A stretch of 64,000 nt of DNA. Source: Bryobacterales bacterium (GTDB taxonomy: Bacteria > Acidobacteriota > Terriglobia > Bryobacterales > UBA6623). A model generated the notes under the pieces. It saw only the letters and a list, made by a program, of their open reading frames with translations. It searched no databases and had not been told where the DNA came from. The stretch lies in assembly GCA_026713545.1 (NCBI GenBank), contig JAPOOG010000142.1, forward strand, positions 1-64,000, in the 5' to 3' direction. Position 1 is the stretch's first letter. Each line of letters begins with the position of its first letter. Made by a program: the position numbers and the translations under genes. Shown piece after piece: positions 25,890 through 32,814 of this stretch.

Positions 25890-26054
25890 CCTGCATTTCT
25901 CACCACGTGGCGAGACGAAGTGCGTGAGAGGGCCGTCAGGACGAGGCGCGAGCCGCTTGGCGCCCGCAGGTGTACTTGAAGCACGGCAAGCAAGCGCAAC
26001 GAAGTCATGGCGGTCATATCGCGTGCTTCGGCCGTCGGGTGGTGAGAAATGCAG
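25890..26054 (+). repeat. Inverted-repeat-ended element R, copy 3
   Basis: 165 bp with ends CCTGCATTTCTCACCAC and GTGGTGAGAAATGCAG. Its internal hairpin is damaged (GCGCGAGCCGCTTGGCGCCC) and the GTAC section is shortened. It lies in the 485-bp gap 25832-26316; the remaining ~260 bp after it (26055-26316) show nothing I can identify. Confidence 0.78.
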
Positions 26055-26316
26055 CTCAGATCCGGTTGCAGAGCCGAAAGCATATGGTAGGTGATGTTGA
26101 AGAACCAATGCAGTCCGGTTGGATCGTTGTACCTTTCGTTGGACTGCTGGAACGGGCGTGCTCAGGTTCAGGCTGCTCTCCAAGACCCCGACGGGTAGCG
26201 GAAGACTTGCCGGAAGAACACTTGCCCTTCGGCCTCGCAGGGAAGCCGACCGGTGTTCGTCATGAGTCGATGCGGATTCTGATTTCCCTCTCCCGCTCGG
26301 AGTTCGACCTGTGGAG

Positions 26317-27423
26317 TTACCCGTATTTTTCGTAGTGAACGGCCTGCTCGTCAAACCCGGATGCGGCCAATGCCGCCCGAACGTCATTGACCATGGCTTT
26401 GGGACCGCATAAATAGAAGTCAAGCCTCTGACGTTGGTTGACCAGGGCTTCTTGGAGATGATCCTGAACGTGGCCGCGAAGGCCGCTCCATTGCTTCTCG
26501 GGACCGCTGATCGTAGGCCAGAACCGGAAGTTCTCGCGACGCCGTGCAAGATCCTCGAACTCATCGCGGAAGTAGAGCCCTTCGGGCGTGCGCGCTCCGT
26601 ACAGCAGCGTGAACTTGGCGCGAGGACTCGGGTCGGCGTCTCCGGCCAACAAGTGCCGGAGCATGGCCCGTAAGGGTGTGATGCCGGTTCCCGCGGCCAG
26701 GAAAACGGCATCGCGGACGGGATTCGAGAGGCGGAAGCTGCCCCCGGGTCCTTTGCACTCGAACATATCCCCAGGTTCGATGTGCGCCAGATGATCACCG
26801 AATGGGCTTCCGTCGCCGACGGGTTTGACGCAAAGCTCGAAGATACCGCTGCCATTGGGCGCCGAGGCGATTGAGTAGTAGCGGTCGACTTCTTGACCGT
26901 CAAGGGTCGTGCTCAAGCAAACATGTTGTCCGGGCTCGAAGTCGAACGGTTGCTCATCGGCCAACTCGAGGACGAGGTGGCGCGTATCGGGAGTCGGCGC
27001 GCCGATCCGCTTCAGCCGGACGGGACGGGAGGAGCCGCTCATCGATCCCATCAGTTCCCTCGCCCGGTCGGCAACGATGTCCACCAACGCCGGGTGTCCG
27101 TCCAGCGGCGGCGCGTGGCTTAAATCGAGAGTGGGCCGTTTCGCGGCGATTTGACGCAGGAGTTCCGGCAGATCACGTTGCAGATGAATGCCCATGGTCA
27201 AGAAATAGGGAGTGACGATGATCTTTCCCGCACCCCGTTCTGTGAGCCGCTCGACCGAAGACTCCAGAGTCGGCTCGGCGAGTTCCAGGAAGGCAGCCTC
27301 CCAGATCGAAATCCCGCAGCGTTCGGCAGCGCGCTCCGCCACGCGGCGAACGGCTTCGTTGGCTTTCGGAACGCGCGAACCGTGGGCGAATACGACCAGC
27401 CCGATTCGCGGTTTCGGCGTCAT
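26317..27423 (-). CDS. CbiX/SirB-type chelatase fused to an FAD/NAD(P) reductase
   Basis: The 368-residue two-domain protein. Residues 1-125 are a single CbiX/SirB unit with the metal-handling histidines H14 (FAHGSR) and H80 (TPYFLTMGIH..DLPELL). This class inserts Co2+, Fe2+ or Ni2+ into sirohydrochlorin. Residues ~133-368 form a ferredoxin-NADP reductase-type module with the FAD motif RYYSIASAP (181-189), the pyridine-nucleotide motif GTGITP (245-250), CGPKAM (339-344) and a C-terminal YEKYG. There is no 2Fe-2S domain. No other siroheme, cobalamin or sulfite reductase gene is in the window. The reductase might supply reduced metal or act on the tetrapyrrole; this is inference. The gene is not in an obvious operon. 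Confidence 0.85.
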   Translation of the reverse strand: MTPKPRIGLVVFAHGSRVPKANEAVRRVAERAAERCGISIWEAAFLELAEPTLESSVERLTERGAGKIIVTPYFLTMGIHLQRDLPELLRQIAAKRPTLDLSHAPPLDGHPALVDIVADRARELMGSMSGSSRPVRLKRIGAPTPDTRHLVLELADEQPFDFEPGQHVCLSTTLDGQEVDRYYSIASAPNGSGIFELCVKPVGDGSPFGDHLAHIEPGDMFECKGPGGSFRLSNPVRDAVFLAAGTGITPLRAMLRHLLAGDADPSPRAKFTLLYGARTPEGLYFRDEFEDLARRRENFRFWPTISGPEKQWSGLRGHVQDHLQEALVNQRQRLDFYLCGPKAMVNDVRAALAASGFDEQAVHYEKYG

Positions 27424-27499
27424 TCCGGCTTAGTCTACCACCCGCTTTCAAGAGGCAGAGCAGTGGAGGTCGACAGCCGGATGACCAAGGAAATGGCGT

Positions 27500-28132
27500 T
27501 CAGCGGCCAACGTTGAGAACCGGCGATGGGGCCTCTTCGGAGGGACGAAAGTGGAGCTGCAGAAAGTCGAGGAACGCTCTGCCTTTGGGACGGCCGTTAT
27601 CGCGGTCGAGCGCCATACGGAGCAGGAAGACCCATGTCGACAAGACATCGGAATCGCGAGTGCGCGCAAAGCCGGACTGTTCCTGTTCCTCTCGCAGAAA
27701 GCGCTCGATCCTCTGCCTGAGTTCATCGAAGATTCTCGCCGCGTAGAGGGAGTCCGGGCGCGAATCATAGTAGAGGCCGCTCTGGCGGGTCTTGTACGTG
27801 CGGATCAGCCCTTCGAGAGCAGTTCGGCTATCCGCATCGACGGTGCCGGTCGTCGACAATGACGCTTCCAGCAGGGCCTTTCCACACGTCTCGACCAACT
27901 TGGCGTGGTCCCGCAGGAAGCTCTGATCAATACGGATTTCCTTGTAAGGAAAGTCTTTGGGATCGAGGCCTCCGCTGTAGTCCCGTTCGCGGCTCTGCTG
28001 CAGGTAGCGGCAATCGAAGGGACAGGTGATCGTCACCTCTCGTTGCTCGCCGCAGCAGCGTTGGCAGATTTGTTTGTTCTTGGCGGGGCAGAAGCGCTTG
28101 GGCCTGCGCTTCTCGCAGATGGGGCAGGCCAT
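27500..28132 (-). CDS. Cysteine-rich putative zinc-binding protein, unknown function
   Basis: The ~210-residue product starting at ATG 28132 has eight cysteines within its first ~41 residues (CxxC-x8-C-x7-CxxCC-x9-CxxxC), suggesting one or two zinc sites. The rest (~60-210) is predicted helical and charged (RQRIERFLREEQEQS). An ATG at 28141 is in frame but overlaps a perfect TATAAT, so the start three codons later is favoured. The translated family is not one I can name; similar CPxC..CCG..CPxDC proteins occur in Acidobacteria. There is no signal peptide. It lies 76 bp upstream of the CbiX fusion gene on the same strand and could be co-transcribed with it. Confidence 0.65.
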   Translation of the reverse strand: MACPICEKRRPKRFCPAKNKQICQRCCGEQREVTITCPFDCRYLQQSRERDYSGGLDPKDFPYKEIRIDQSFLRDHAKLVETCGKALLEASLSTTGTVDADSRTALEGLIRTYKTRQSGLYYDSRPDSLYAARIFDELRQRIERFLREEQEQSGFARTRDSDVLSTWVFLLRMALDRDNGRPKGRAFLDFLQLHFRPSEEAPSPVLNVGR

Positions 28133-28139
28133 GGGTGCC

Positions 28140-28145
28140 ATTATA
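28140..28145 (-). promoter_or_regulatory. Consensus -10 box (TATAAT) seven bases before a start codon
   Basis: On the minus strand TATAAT is followed by seven bases and then ATG 28132, which implies a leaderless transcript for the cysteine-rich protein. No -35 element was recognised. Confidence 0.4.
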
Positions 28146-28446
28146 CGCGGCGGATCGGCGGAGCCCCGCGACGCGCCGGGGCTTGGGTCTGTCGGCGTAA
28201 TGAGAGTAGTGCCCCCGGGTGAACCAACGAGAACGTTCCCCTTCTAGCGAGAAAAGCTGGGAGGATGAACAAGACATTGGCGCTCACCGAGGATCTGTAA
28301 CAGGTACAACCCCGCTCGATGGAAGAGGTCGAACGCGGCGCATCGCGAATCATGAGACACGAATCACGAGTCACGAAACACGGCCTTTACGCATGGCGGC
28401 CATATTGCGTGCTTCCCCCGTCAGGTGAGAATTGATACATCAGGGT

Positions 28447-28471
28447 ACTGAAGCCCTTCAGTCTTTTTTTT
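28447..28471 (+). terminator. Intrinsic-terminator-like hairpin, copy 3
   Basis: The arms ACTGAA/TTCAGT (28447-28452/28457-28462) with loop GCCC are followed by C and eight T. It would insulate the NfeD operon from upstream plus-strand transcription. Confidence 0.5.
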
Positions 28472-28710
28472 CCGCCCCGGCCTTCCTAGCATGAGGACAG
28501 CGAGGCTGATGATCGACTTGCCGTCGGCGCGGAACTCGCTGTAGAGGCTGCCGCGCCATCAAGAGGTTTTCACGAATCACGAGACACGAGTCACGGCCTT
28601 TATGCTTTTCACGCGACACGAATCACGGCTTTTTTTCGCCGTGGGTGCGCAAGGGTGGCGCCACCGGAAACCGCCGTCCGGACCGTCGCCCGGTCACTGT
28701 TTTCCAGTTC

Positions 28711-28762
28711 GCCATTGTTCACCATTGTTCACTATTGTTCGCCATTGTTCGCCATTGTTCGG
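28711..28762 (+). repeat. 10-bp tandem array, copy 2
   Basis: Five consecutive 10-bp units: GCCATTGTTC, ACCATTGTTC, ACTATTGTTC, GCCATTGTTC and GCCATTGTTC. A degenerate unit precedes them (TTTCCAGTTC, 28701-28710) and GG follows. The period is close to one helical turn. There are no spacers, so it is not a CRISPR. Confidence 0.85.
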
Positions 28763-28967
28763 CAAAAAATATTGCCCCGCGGCAGTGTCCTTGCCCCGTC
28801 AGCCGTTCCCGGCCGGCCTCCCGGCGAAAGCCGTTCTCCGCAGCTCCCGTCGCTCTCCAGGCTCCTTGGGCTGTGGCAACCGCGAAAGGGACCCATGCCG
28901 AGAAAGGGAAAAGGTCTCGGTTGCGCAAACAGGGGAACGTTCTCGATTGCGTTGACAGCCAGGGGCT

Positions 28968-28997
28968 TTGGTCTTGATCGGAAGCGTATACTACAAT
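28968..28997 (+). promoter_or_regulatory. Candidate promoter for the NfeD operon
   Basis: TTGGTC (28968-28973) and TACAAT (28992-28997) are 18 bp apart; an overlapping TATACT lies at 28987. The start codon is 14 bases after the -10. A perfect TTGACA at 28952 is too far from either -10 to pair with it. Confidence 0.35.
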
Positions 28998-29011
28998 AAC
29001 GGTAGAAATCC

Positions 29012-30337
29012 ATGAAATCACGATACTTAGGCTGGCTCGGTGCCGTTGTCCTGTTGCCAGGCCTGGGTATCCTTCCCTCGCAGGCTCGGAGCGCCCAAGT
29101 CATCCAGGTTGACGTCGAGCACGTGATCCATCCCCTGACTGTCGAACTCGTTCAGGAAGCGATCCAGCAGGCTGACGAGGAAGGGGCTGCGGCCGTCTTG
29201 TTGCGGCTGAATACCCCCGGCGGTTTGCTGTCCGCCGCCAAGGATGTCATCCAGACGATAGTTGCCTCGGATGTCCCGATCATCGCCTACGTGGGGCCCA
29301 GCGGAGGACGAGCGGCTTCGGCCGGCTTCATGATCCTGGTGTCGGCCGACGTGGCCGCGATGGCGCCGGGGACGAACACCGGCGCGGCGCACCCCGTCCT
29401 GATGGGCGGTGAAATGGACGAGGTGATGAAGGCGAAGGTCGGCAACGACACCGCCGCCTCGGTTCGTTCGGTCACAAGCAAGCGGGGGCGAAATCCGGAG
29501 ATTGCGGAGAAAGCCGTTCTCGAAAGCAAGTCGTTCACGGAGAGGGAGGCGCTTGACGAGAAGCTCATCGAATACATCGCGCCTGACGTGAAGGACTTGC
29601 TCGCAAAGCTGGATGGCAAGACGATCAAGCGGTTCGACGGCAGCGAGACGACGCTTTCCCTGGCGGATGCCGGTGTCGTGCCTTTCGAGTTGTCGTACCG
29701 CCAATCCATCTTGCTGGCATTGATCGACCCGAACCTGGCCTTCATCCTGTTTGTGCTGGGGTTGGTCGGAGTGTACGTCGAGTTTTCAAACCCGGGTCTG
29801 ATCGTGCCGGGCGTTGGCGGCGCGATCCTGATGATTTTGGGTGCGATGGCGTTGACGGTGCTGCCCATCAATTGGGCGGCGGCGGCCCTGGTCGTCTTGG
29901 GACTGGTCTTCTTTATACTGGAAGCCACGACGACGACGAACGGAATTCTTGCGGCCGGCGGCGTGATCGCGATGGTGCTGGGCGCGGTAATGCTGATCGA
30001 CACCGACATGCCGGAACTCTCGATCAACTGGGGTACCGCCATTGGCGTGACGCTGCCGTTGGCGGCGATTACGGTTTTTCTGCTGCAGCTTGCGGTCCGA
30101 TCCTTCCGGGTCAAGGTCGTGACCGGACGGCGGGGCATGATCGGAGAGGTCGGTGTCGCGAAGACGGACGTCCACGCGAAGGGCCGCGTTTTCGTTCACG
30201 GCGAGTGGTGGAATGCGTCGTCGGACTCGCCGATACGATCGGGCGCGCCCGTGCAAGTGGTCGGAGTGGATGACCTCAAGCTCAGGGTGAAGCCGCAATC
30301 GGACGAAGCGCCGGCAGCCGAGTCGCCGGCCCCTTGA
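29012..30337 (+). CDS. NfeD-family membrane serine protease (ClpP class)
   Basis: The 441-residue long-form NfeD. A signal peptide/anchor (~1-28) is followed by a ClpP-like protease domain with oxyanion motif NTPGG (67-71), catalytic serine S103 (AASAGF) and probable catalytic lysine K142 (KVGN). Several transmembrane helices lie at ~230-370 and an OB-fold NfeD domain at ~375-430 (GMIGEVGVAKTDV...VHGEWWNA). Long NfeD proteins partner with slipin/stomatin proteins and cleave their hydrophobic C-terminal regions, as shown for the archaeal homologue. The slipin gene follows 63 bp downstream, as expected. The start is ATG 29012 with a weak upstream GGTAG. Confidence 0.92.
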   Translation: MKSRYLGWLGAVVLLPGLGILPSQARSAQVIQVDVEHVIHPLTVELVQEAIQQADEEGAAAVLLRLNTPGGLLSAAKDVIQTIVASDVPIIAYVGPSGGRAASAGFMILVSADVAAMAPGTNTGAAHPVLMGGEMDEVMKAKVGNDTAASVRSVTSKRGRNPEIAEKAVLESKSFTEREALDEKLIEYIAPDVKDLLAKLDGKTIKRFDGSETTLSLADAGVVPFELSYRQSILLALIDPNLAFILFVLGLVGVYVEFSNPGLIVPGVGGAILMILGAMALTVLPINWAAAALVVLGLVFFILEATTTTNGILAAGGVIAMVLGAVMLIDTDMPELSINWGTAIGVTLPLAAITVFLLQLAVRSFRVKVVTGRRGMIGEVGVAKTDVHAKGRVFVHGEWWNASSDSPIRSGAPVQVVGVDDLKLRVKPQSDEAPAAESPAP

Positions 30338-30400
30338 CCCGGCAGCAGCGAAGAGTTTCGTGGATCGCCGCTTGTGACGCGGCGGAGGAGAAGAAACGTT

Positions 30401-31216
30401 ATGTTTGGTTTGAACTTGAGCTATGTCTTCATCTTCATCGTGGTTCTGTACTTGATCAACTGCATCAAGATCCTGCCGGAATATGAACGAGGAGTGATCT
30501 TTCGTCTGGGCCGTTTGTTGCCGCGGCCGAAGGGGCCGGGATTGGTGTTCGTCTTCGCGCCGATCGATCGCATCGTCCGGGTGTCATTGCGGGTGGAGAC
30601 GCTGGACGTTCCTCCCCAAGACGTCGTTACTCGCGACAACGTCACGGTGAAAGTCAGCGCGGTGATCTTCTTCCGCGTGATCGACCCGGCGAAGTCGATT
30701 GTCGAAGTGTCGCACTATGTGCACGCCACCTCCCAGCTTGCTCAGACGCGGTTGCGTTCCGTGCTCGGTGAAGCGGACCTCGACGAGTTGTTGAGCAAAC
30801 GAGAGAAGTTGAATGCGCAGATCCAGGCCACTTTGGACGAGCACACCGGGCCTTGGGGAATCAAGGTCCAGGCCGTCGAAGTCAAGAATGTCGATCTGCC
30901 CGAGCAGATGATCCGGGCCATCGCGCGGCAAGCCGAAGCCGAGCGCGAGCGCCGTGCGAAAGTCATCCACGCGGAGGGCGAGATGCAGGCGGCGACGAAA
31001 CTCACTGAAGCCGCCCGCGCCCTGTCGACCCAGCCGACGTCGGTGACGCTGCGTTACCTGCAGACCCTCACGGAAATCGGCACGGAGAAAAACACTACGG
31101 TCGTGTTCCCGCTGCCCATCGATCTGTTCCGCGGGTTGGCGAAGTGGGCCGATCAGATAGGCGGCGCAAAGCAGGATGGAGATGGCGGCGGGCCGCCGCC
31201 GAGCACGCCGGCATAG
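30401..31216 (+). CDS. Slipin (SPFH/stomatin-like membrane protein)
   Basis: The 271-residue product has one N-terminal membrane helix (~5-25). An SPFH/band-7 domain follows ([42 protein letters not shown]), then the alpha-helical [17 protein letters not shown] coiled region (~190-215) and a glycine/proline tail. Slipins oligomerise into membrane microdomain scaffolds and are substrates of the NfeD protease. I chose ATG 30401, with AGGAG about ten bases upstream, over the GTG/TTG-type start nine codons earlier. It is the second gene of the NfeD operon. The hairpin at 31239 separates it from the SPOR gene. Confidence 0.92.
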   Translation: MFGLNLSYVFIFIVVLYLINCIKILPEYERGVIFRLGRLLPRPKGPGLVFVFAPIDRIVRVSLRVETLDVPPQDVVTRDNVTVKVSAVIFFRVIDPAKSIVEVSHYVHATSQLAQTRLRSVLGEADLDELLSKREKLNAQIQATLDEHTGPWGIKVQAVEVKNVDLPEQMIRAIARQAEAERERRAKVIHAEGEMQAATKLTEAARALSTQPTSVTLRYLQTLTEIGTEKNTTVVFPLPIDLFRGLAKWADQIGGAKQDGDGGGPPPSTPA

Positions 31217-31238
31217 GCGGATTGCAAAACATCTTTGG

Positions 31239-31266
31239 AACCCATTGTTTTTAGGTACAATGGGTT
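31239..31266 (+). promoter_or_regulatory. Perfect 10-bp inverted repeat over the SPOR gene start region
   Basis: AACCCATTGT (31239-31248) and ACAATGGGTT (31257-31266) enclose TTTTAGGT-type loop sequence. The right arm ends three bases before ATG 31270 and overlaps both a -10-like TACAAT (31256-31261) and the only GGG that could bind the ribosome. It could be an operator dyad or an mRNA hairpin that hides the start. No T-run follows, so it is not a standard terminator. Confidence 0.55.
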
Positions 31267-31269
31267 CAT

Positions 31270-31857
31270 ATGCCCCCCCGGCAAGACGAAGAGTTTGAAC
31301 TTGTTCTCGGGAACAAGCAGTTGCTGAGCTTGTTCTTCGTAGTGGTCGCTCTGTTTGCGGTCTTTTTCTCGTTCGGATACACGGTTGGCTTCAGCCGCGG
31401 GCAGCAGGATCGAGTGATCGCGGCCACGAGCAGCTTTGCGGCCGAACCGGAAGTGACGGATGTTCGCATCCCGGACACGTTGCTCGAAGATGAGCCCAAG
31501 CCGCAAGAAGTTCTATCGCCGCCGCCCGAGCCCGTGAAGCCGGAACCGCCCGAGCCCGCGGTACAGCCCGCGCCTCCGCCTGAGAAGGCCGCGGCCCCCG
31601 CGACGCCTGCCCCCGCGACGGGTGCTCAGATCGCTCGGGGCATTCATGTTCAAGTGGCGGCGTTGCGGGTACGGTCCGATGCCCAATTGCTGGTCAGCAA
31701 GCTGAAAGACAAGCAATACCCCGTTGCGCTCTATGACAAGGGCGGGGATGGCTGGCACCGTGTCGTGGTCGGCCCGTTCGCGAGCGTCAACGAGGCCAAG
31801 GACGCCCAGAACAGAATGCGCGCCGACGGGTTGCAGACAATACTGCGGCGGCCCTGA
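31270..31857 (+). CDS. SPOR-domain membrane protein
   Basis: The 195-residue bitopic protein has a short cytoplasmic N-terminus and one transmembrane helix (~18-42, LLSLFFVVVALFAVFFSFGY). A proline/glutamate-rich periplasmic linker (~75-118) leads to a C-terminal SPOR domain (~123-195: IHVQVAALRVRSDAQLLVSKL...WHRVVVGPF). SPOR domains bind denuded septal peptidoglycan and recruit proteins to the division site. The gene sits between slipin and lipA on the same strand but has its own -10-like box and hairpin, so separate control is likely. Confidence 0.9.
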   Translation: MPPRQDEEFELVLGNKQLLSLFFVVVALFAVFFSFGYTVGFSRGQQDRVIAATSSFAAEPEVTDVRIPDTLLEDEPKPQEVLSPPPEPVKPEPPEPAVQPAPPPEKAAAPATPAPATGAQIARGIHVQVAALRVRSDAQLLVSKLKDKQYPVALYDKGGDGWHRVVVGPFASVNEAKDAQNRMRADGLQTILRRP

Positions 31858-31864
31858 GGCGGGT

Positions 31865-31902
31865 TTCTCCCATGGGAGAATAAGGAGTCGCTGCCAACTC
31901 CT
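31865..31902 (+). promoter_or_regulatory. Two dyads in the SPOR-lipA gap
   Basis: The perfect 16-bp palindrome TTCTCCCATGGGAGAA (31865-31880) is followed by AGGAGT/ACTCCT arms (31883-31888/31897-31902). The second pair contains the only strong Shine-Dalgarno-like sequence before lipA (start 31912). A repressor site or a translation-controlling hairpin are both possible. Confidence 0.4.
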
Positions 31903-31911
31903 GTTATTCCC

Positions 31912-32814
31912 GTGGACCTGATTCAAATCGCTTCGCCGCAACGAACGCCCGGCCCGCGCTTGCCGGAGTGGGTGCGCAGCGGTACGACGCACTATCGGGC
32001 TCTTCACGACCTCAAGATCGAGTTCCGCGAGCGCAACCTGCACACGGTCTGTGAGTCGGCGCGCTGCCCCAACATTCACGAGTGCTTCAGCCGCAAGGTC
32101 GCCACGTTCATGATCCTGGGGAACGTCTGCTCGCGGCGGTGCGGCTTCTGCGCGGTGCCCCAGGGAACGCCTGAGGCTCTCGACCCGGATGAACCGCGGC
32201 TCGTTGCCGAAATGGCTCGCCGCATGGGACTGCGCCACGTCGTGATCACGAGCGTCAACCGCGATGAGCTTCCCGATGGCGGCGGCGATCACTTCGCGCA
32301 GACCGTGAGAGCCGTGCAAAATCTTCTGCCGGAAGCGCGGGTCGAAGTTCTGACTCCTGATTTCCTCGGCGACACGGACGCCGTGGCGCGGGTTCTCGAC
32401 GCCGGTCCGGATGTTTTCAACCACAATATGGAAACCGTATCGAGGCTCTACCGGCGGGTGCGCCCGCAGGCGATCTATGAGCGCTCGCTGCGAGTGCTCG
32501 CCTTCGCGAAGCGCTATCGGCCGCAGGTGATGACGAAGTCGGGGTTGATGGTCGGGCTGGGTGAAACTGAGGCGGAGGTTCGCCGGTTGCTTGACGATCT
32601 GCGCGCGGCGGACACCGATGTCGTCACGATCGGCCAATACCTTCAGCCCGCGCGGCGGCGTCTCCCGGTCGAGGAGTTTGTTCGACCGGAAGTGTTTGAA
32701 ACCTATCGCGAGTACGGCGAGTCGATCGGCTTCCGGGCGGTCTTCAGCGGACCGCTGGTGCGCAGTTCCTACATGGCCGAGCAGGTCGCAGAGAGCGCCG
32801 TGGCAACAGTGTGA
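31912..32814 (+). CDS. lipA: Lipoyl synthase
   Basis: The 300-residue radical SAM enzyme inserts two sulfurs into octanoyl groups on lipoyl carrier proteins. The auxiliary [4Fe-4S] cluster ligands are C47, C52 and C58 (CESARCPNIHEC). The radical SAM motif is C73SRRCGFC80. The C-terminal RSSY motif (VRSSYMAEQ) provides the serine ligand. The length is normal for the family. The start is GTG 31912; an in-frame stop lies just upstream. The stop overlaps the lnt start (GTGA), so the two are coupled. lipB was not found in the window. Confidence 0.96.
   Translation: MDLIQIASPQRTPGPRLPEWVRSGTTHYRALHDLKIEFRERNLHTVCESARCPNIHECFSRKVATFMILGNVCSRRCGFCAVPQGTPEALDPDEPRLVAEMARRMGLRHVVITSVNRDELPDGGGDHFAQTVRAVQNLLPEARVEVLTPDFLGDTDAVARVLDAGPDVFNHNMETVSRLYRRVRPQAIYERSLRVLAFAKRYRPQVMTKSGLMVGLGETEAEVRRLLDDLRAADTDVVTIGQYLQPARRRLPVEEFVRPEVFETYREYGESIGFRAVFSGPLVRSSYMAEQVAESAVATV

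Larger units (their letters stand above)
28341..28762 (+). repeat. Composite dispersed element E, copy 2
   Basis: About 422 bp, with the same module order as 12102-12522: CACGA-type repeats, R right half (ATGGCGGCCATATTGCGTGC), terminator hairpin with eight T, GC-rich module, second CACGA run, CGCCGTGGGTGCG and a 10-bp tandem array. Identity is high through the first ~300 bp and lower, but still alignable, after that. It lies ~250 bp before the NfeD operon. Confidence 0.75.
28146..29011. other. 870-bp spacer dominated by repeat element E
   Basis: No gene was found. 28188-28250 resembles 11757-11830 (shared CTGTCGGCG, CCCC..GGTGA and TTCCCCTTC). 28341-28762 is element E copy 2. 28763-29011 is a leader region with a possible promoter for the NfeD operon. 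Confidence 0.55.

Noticed and set aside
28701-28762. Possible CRISPR-like array
   Set aside because: Units are 10 bp, contiguous and without spacers; no cas genes are present.
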